A program made the translations under genes and the position numbers. This document shows, piece by piece, positions 60,774 to 64,000 of a DNA stretch of 64,000 bases. The first letter of the stretch is position 1; each line of letters starts with the position of its first letter. This stretch comes from an uncultured Lachnospiraceae bacterium (GTDB taxonomy: Bacteria > Bacillota > Clostridia > Lachnospirales > Lachnospiraceae). Under the pieces are notes generated by a model. The model was not told the origin of the DNA and did no database searches. It worked only from the letters and a program-made list of their open reading frames with translations. The stretch covers positions 124,001 through 188,000 of the forward strand of contig URPH01000002.1 of the NCBI GenBank assembly GCA_900549665.1, written 5' to 3'.

Positions 60774-63239
60774 CTAATTGTACCAATAGTAATAGGTGGG
60801 ATTATAGGTATATGTATTACCTGCATAATTACATTTATACTGTGATCCGGACTTGTAAGTTCTAGCAGTTGCCGTAGTTCCATCCGCCTTATAAACTGTT
60901 ATATTAACTGTATTTCCTCTATTGACAGCTGTAAGCGGATACATACTTGATCCACTCATATTAGCAGTTGTCGCCGGACCCGGAATAAAAATACTCTGAT
61001 TCAGTACATTTGCCATATAAACTGTCATATCTGTACAGGGAGATGTATAGAACTGATATCCATAATGCCCATCCGTAATCGGACCATTTACCTTTCTTTG
61101 CGAATCATTGGCACAGAGTTTATAATAATCCTCTGCTGTAAATCTCACTGTCATAGGTTCCGGATTGTATACAAGTGAATCCTTTGCTTTAATGGAAACA
61201 CGCATTGTATCTACATAATGTTTAACATCACCGTATGTACTTTGTACGGTGCATGACAGATATGGATTCAAATCATGATTGGTTCCGGATAAGTTCGTTC
61301 CAAAGGATGCATCATCCTTGTTGTTTTTCACATAAATACCAAAATATTTATCACTGATAATATTATAATAGTCCGTCTTGATTTTCACATCCTCAGATTG
61401 TCCTCTCTGGATAACCAGAAAATCCTGACTTGGAGATGCTCTGTGTACCAATACCGGTGCAATCCAGTAATAAACTGTTACTGTAGCGTCAGAAGGCGAT
61501 GTACGGAAATATAATTCAATATTACCGCAGTTACTATAGAAATTGAGCATCTGACTATTGGTATACTGGAATGATTCATAATCCAGATATGCATACCATT
61601 CATCGCCAATCTGTTCAACCTTGAAACCGGAGTTTTCAAAACCTCCGCCGCCGCCACCCGGGCCTTCTCCAACGAAAACAATATTACCATTTCTGAAGTC
61701 ATTTAACACATCAGCACGTCCGCCATAGTTTAATCCCGGCATATTATCCGCATATTCCTGCGCAAATTCTTTTAAATTCACGTAGAAACCACGGCTGTTA
61801 AATCCGCCTCCTGTCTCACGGTCTCTCGGAGCTACGCCAAGAACATAGGAAGAACTGACACTGGGATCAAATTTGGACGTAACAGTTACTTTGTATAACT
61901 GTCCGTTTTTTGCATTGGAGCCAAACTTAATTGTATTAATTGTTGAACTGTCGGTTTCTGAATACTGTAATGATGCAAAGCTTGCAGGACAATCCTTCCA
62001 CTGACCGTCAGGCTCGCCTTTCTGTCTCATTTGAATCTTCCAGGTCAGACCTCCACCGTAAGGTACCCATTTCTGGATAACATTAGCCCTTAAGACCATC
62101 GGTTGGTATACGCCATAGCTGTTGGGGACTGCATATGCTTTTGCTTCGGAAGAAGACTCTCCCATATCATCATAAGCTGCTTTCCAGCTTGTATATCCTG
62201 ATGTCGGATTGATATTGATACTCTTTACCCGGCGAAGATGAATCTTGGACTGCTTGGATGCCGCACTTACTGTATTACCGTCTGCATCCGTAGCTGATTT
62301 GGCAACGGAAACCGTAAAATCATCAATAGATGAATTTCTGAAATCATATCCATCCTTGATCCTGAGCTTTGCATTTTTACTAAGTGTCTTGTTACCATCT
62401 GCATCTGTTGCTGCCTCCGGCATCTCAAAGCCGTTGATATCCGCACCGTTTAAGTTCCACTCAACTTTATCATCTGCAATACTCTTATTGGAGGTAACAG
62501 AAGACTTAAACTCAATTTCCTTTGACAGGAGACTTCTTTTACTTCCATCTGAGATTTCATTGATATAATAATAATTTCCGGGAGCACCTCCGACAATATC
62601 AATATAAACCTGCTTGGGCTGTAATCCTAAAACAAGTTTCATCGGATCATTTGCATTGGTGTTTTCGGGAGTTTTATCTGCATAAGCTCGATTACGCATC
62701 AGCACCTGATAATTGCCATTGTAGGTCCGGTTATTTTTAGTATAGGATAACTGAAAATCAATAATGTTATCCTTTTCAACATGTGAAGTATCTACACTGA
62801 AATCCGTGATATAATTTCCAAGAAGTGAAAAGGTAAAAGTACTCCAGCTGCCACCGGCAGGCTTGGTTCTTTCACCAAGATAGAGCTTGTTTTCCGCAGT
62901 TCTGGCAATCACATAATCAGCCGCATTGGAATCACGGTCAAGCGAATGGAGCACCAAAATCTTGCTAAGGGTATTATCATAAGCGGCATCAATGGTTTCA
63001 GTACACAAATTTTCTGCATCATATGAATCGATAGCATATTCGGAAATTGCATTGGCCACAAGCTGTGCTTCTGACTGAAGCTGTGTTTCCACACTCATTT
63101 TGCTGTAATTTCTGGAGGATGATGTCATCATAAATGCAACGATCGTAGAAATTACCGCCAGAATACCTATTGCAACAACCAGCTCCACCAAAGAAAAGCC
63201 CTTATTACATTTATTCTTTTCTGCCATAAAAACCTTCAT
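60774..63239 (-). CDS. Very large prepilin-like protein (type IV pilin N-terminus)
   Basis: About 821 aa. Class III signal: after a short basic leader comes NKGFSLVELVVAIGILAVI with cleavage expected between Gly and Phe and Glu5 present, then a 25-residue hydrophobic helix. The remaining 750 residues are extracytoplasmic, Gly/Asn/Tyr/Ser-rich, beta-type, with a Gly6 run (GPGGGGGGFENSGF). Ordinary minor pilins are 150-250 aa. ATG 63239 has GGGAG 8 nt upstream; ATG 63227 is an alternative; codons up to 63290 overlap the preceding gene. No pilus ATPase or peptidase gene is in the window. Confidence 0.82.
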   Translation of the reverse strand: MKVFMAEKNKCNKGFSLVELVVAIGILAVISTIVAFMMTSSSRNYSKMSVETQLQSEAQLVANAISEYAIDSYDAENLCTETIDAAYDNTLSKILVLHSLDRDSNAADYVIARTAENKLYLGERTKPAGGSWSTFTFSLLGNYITDFSVDTSHVEKDNIIDFQLSYTKNNRTYNGNYQVLMRNRAYADKTPENTNANDPMKLVLGLQPKQVYIDIVGGAPGNYYYINEISDGSKRSLLSKEIEFKSSVTSNKSIADDKVEWNLNGADINGFEMPEAATDADGNKTLSKNAKLRIKDGYDFRNSSIDDFTVSVAKSATDADGNTVSAASKQSKIHLRRVKSININPTSGYTSWKAAYDDMGESSSEAKAYAVPNSYGVYQPMVLRANVIQKWVPYGGGLTWKIQMRQKGEPDGQWKDCPASFASLQYSETDSSTINTIKFGSNAKNGQLYKVTVTSKFDPSVSSSYVLGVAPRDRETGGGFNSRGFYVNLKEFAQEYADNMPGLNYGGRADVLNDFRNGNIVFVGEGPGGGGGGFENSGFKVEQIGDEWYAYLDYESFQYTNSQMLNFYSNCGNIELYFRTSPSDATVTVYYWIAPVLVHRASPSQDFLVIQRGQSEDVKIKTDYYNIISDKYFGIYVKNNKDDASFGTNLSGTNHDLNPYLSCTVQSTYGDVKHYVDTMRVSIKAKDSLVYNPEPMTVRFTAEDYYKLCANDSQRKVNGPITDGHYGYQFYTSPCTDMTVYMANVLNQSIFIPGPATTANMSGSSMYPLTAVNRGNTVNITVYKADGTTATARTYKSGSQYKCNYAGNTYTYNPTYYYWYN

Positions 63240-63276
63240 ACCTTCTTCTCCCACTCTTATCTTTCCCGGAATAATC

Positions 63277-63819
63277 CTAATATCTGCCAATTACCTTTCC
63301 GGTCTTTGCCACAAGTTCTATCTTGTAGCTTCTGCTCCCCTGCGATACAGTTATAGCACTGATATTAGCTGTCTTGTCTACAGATCCTCTTTTCCCGACA
63401 TACAATGCTCCGATACTGCGGTCATAACAAAGATACAGCGGATTGGATGCATCAACATTATGCTGTCCGGAATCATCGGTATAGGTAACCTTGACAGACG
63501 AGGTACGGCTGACCTTAGCGGTGTCCTCCTCATAGGATGCAATCGAACCTCCTGAATATTTGGGGTAATAAGCAGTCGCATAATATTTACCGTCTGAACC
63601 TACCTTCAGCTCCCAGTATGCATCCCCGGTATTTTGCTGCTTACTCAGCGATTTGACCTTTGATCCATTTAAGCTGCTTGCGATCTTTCCCGCACATTCC
63701 CTTGCCCGGTAGCCTGACATGTGGCTGATCCAGCTCAGTCCGATTCCACCAAGAATAGCGATCACAGCAATCACAACTACTAATTCTATTAAAGAAAAAC
63801 CTGCATTTTTATTTTTCAT
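63277..63819 (-). CDS. Prepilin-type (GspH/FimT-like) pseudopilin
   Basis: 180 aa. Leader MKNKNAG, cleavage before FSLIELVVVIAVIAILGGIG with Glu5, then a small globular domain (ARECAGKIASSLNGSKVKSL; YELELV-type end reading SYKIELVAKTGKVIGRY). AGGGG lies 7 nt before the ATG. Likely a minor pilin of a type IV pilus or type II secretion-like machine whose other genes lie beyond the window edge. Confidence 0.88.
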   Translation of the reverse strand: MKNKNAGFSLIELVVVIAVIAILGGIGLSWISHMSGYRARECAGKIASSLNGSKVKSLSKQQNTGDAYWELKVGSDGKYYATAYYPKYSGGSIASYEEDTAKVSRTSSVKVTYTDDSGQHNVDASNPLYLCYDRSIGALYVGKRGSVDKTANISAITVSQGSRSYKIELVAKTGKVIGRY

Positions 63820-63829
63820 GCGATATCCC

Positions 63830-64000
63830 CTATTCCTTCTTCCAGTTCTGGTATGTAATCAGATCAGATAACTTAATTGCATCGTCACCGCTTCCTGCTG
63901 TAACAATACCATAAGAGATCTGTCCGCTGGTACCCAGTGCATCATATACATAGGTTGATGTATTTAAGACAGGATCCACATATGCAAGCTGCATTGCCTT
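63830..64000 (-). CDS. 3' end of an upstream gene in the pilin cluster
   Basis: The last 56 codons of an open frame that enters from beyond the window, ending in TAG at 63830. The residues (VDPVLNTSTYVYDALGTSGQ, DDAIKLSDLITYQNWKKE) suggest an extracytoplasmic beta-rich domain; family not recognised. It stops 10 bp before the next prepilin ATG, so it is probably part of the same operon. Confidence 0.6.
   Translation of the reverse strand, partial: KAMQLAYVDPVLNTSTYVYDALGTSGQISYGIVTAGSGDDAIKLSDLITYQNWKKE

Noticed and set aside
1..64000. CRISPR arrays, tRNA/rRNA genes, insertion sequences, prophage genes
   Set aside because: No spaced direct repeats of CRISPR type, no cloverleaf or rRNA sequence and no transposase, integrase or phage-like proteins were recognised; tandem repeats present are short and coding.
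1..64000. Sigma-28 type promoters (TAAA...GCCGATAA type)
   Set aside because: Looked for at intergenic gaps of the motility and pilin genes; no convincing match with right spacing was seen by eye.

Overview
This window looks like chromosomal DNA of a motile, low- to mid-GC Gram-positive anaerobe of the class Clostridia, most likely Lachnospiraceae (Roseburia/Agathobacter/Butyrivibrio-like). The evidence is PolC-type replicase, CodY, a Bacillus-type fla/che operon with FliY, CheC, CheD, SwrB-like and FapA proteins, GPH sugar symport with cytoplasmic glycosidases, and a pseudopilin cluster with a giant secreted DUF5057-like protein. Genus cannot be settled from the sequence alone. Almost every gene is on the minus strand; the only confident plus-strand gene is an AraC-type regulator.

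Layout from high to low coordinates, i.e. in transcription order. (1) 64000-55531: end of a secreted/pilus-like gene set: a partial gene, a 180-aa prepilin, an 838-aa prepilin and a 1731-aa secreted protein, closed by a strong terminator. (2) 55455-52320: topA and codY, each with its own sigma-A type promoter; a near-consensus CodY box sits just upstream of the codY promoter. (3) 52244-17720: one apparent ~34.5 kb flagellar/chemotaxis operon of about 40 genes: flgB-flgC-fliE-fliF-fliG-fliH-fliI-fliJ-ylxF-fliK-flgD-(TIGR02530)-flgE-flbD-motA-motB-fliL-fliM-fliY-cheY-fliO-fliP-fliQ-fliR-flhB-flhA-flhF-flhG-pilZ-cheB-cheA-cheW-cheC-cheD-(95 aa)-sigD-fapA-(105 aa)-swrB-(229 aa). It builds the basal body, export gate, hook, motor and switch, and includes sigma-28 for late genes. 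(4) 17741-15624: rpsB and tsf, with the rpsB promoter embedded in the fla/che terminator hairpin.

(5) 15613-7640: a sugar-use locus: a plus-strand AraC regulator diverging from a GH5-GPH symporter-GH42-GH43 operon. All three hydrolases lack signal peptides, so imported oligosaccharides would be split in the cytoplasm. (6) 7636-5609: a PP2C phosphatase and a membrane-anchored Ser/Thr kinase, separated by a 12-bp tandem repeat that can encode a short Asn-rich peptide. (7) 5602-4986: a compact YefM/YoeB toxin-antitoxin unit. (8) 4955-1: ispG and polC (polC C-terminus lies outside the window).

The order topA-codY-fla/che-rpsB-tsf-...-polC is the same as in Bacillus subtilis. Here, however, the usual pyrH-frr-uppS-cdsA-dxr-rseP block between tsf and ispG/polC is absent and about 10.8 kb of accessory genes (regions 5-7) stands in its place. 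No rRNA, tRNA, CRISPR array, transposase or phage gene was seen.
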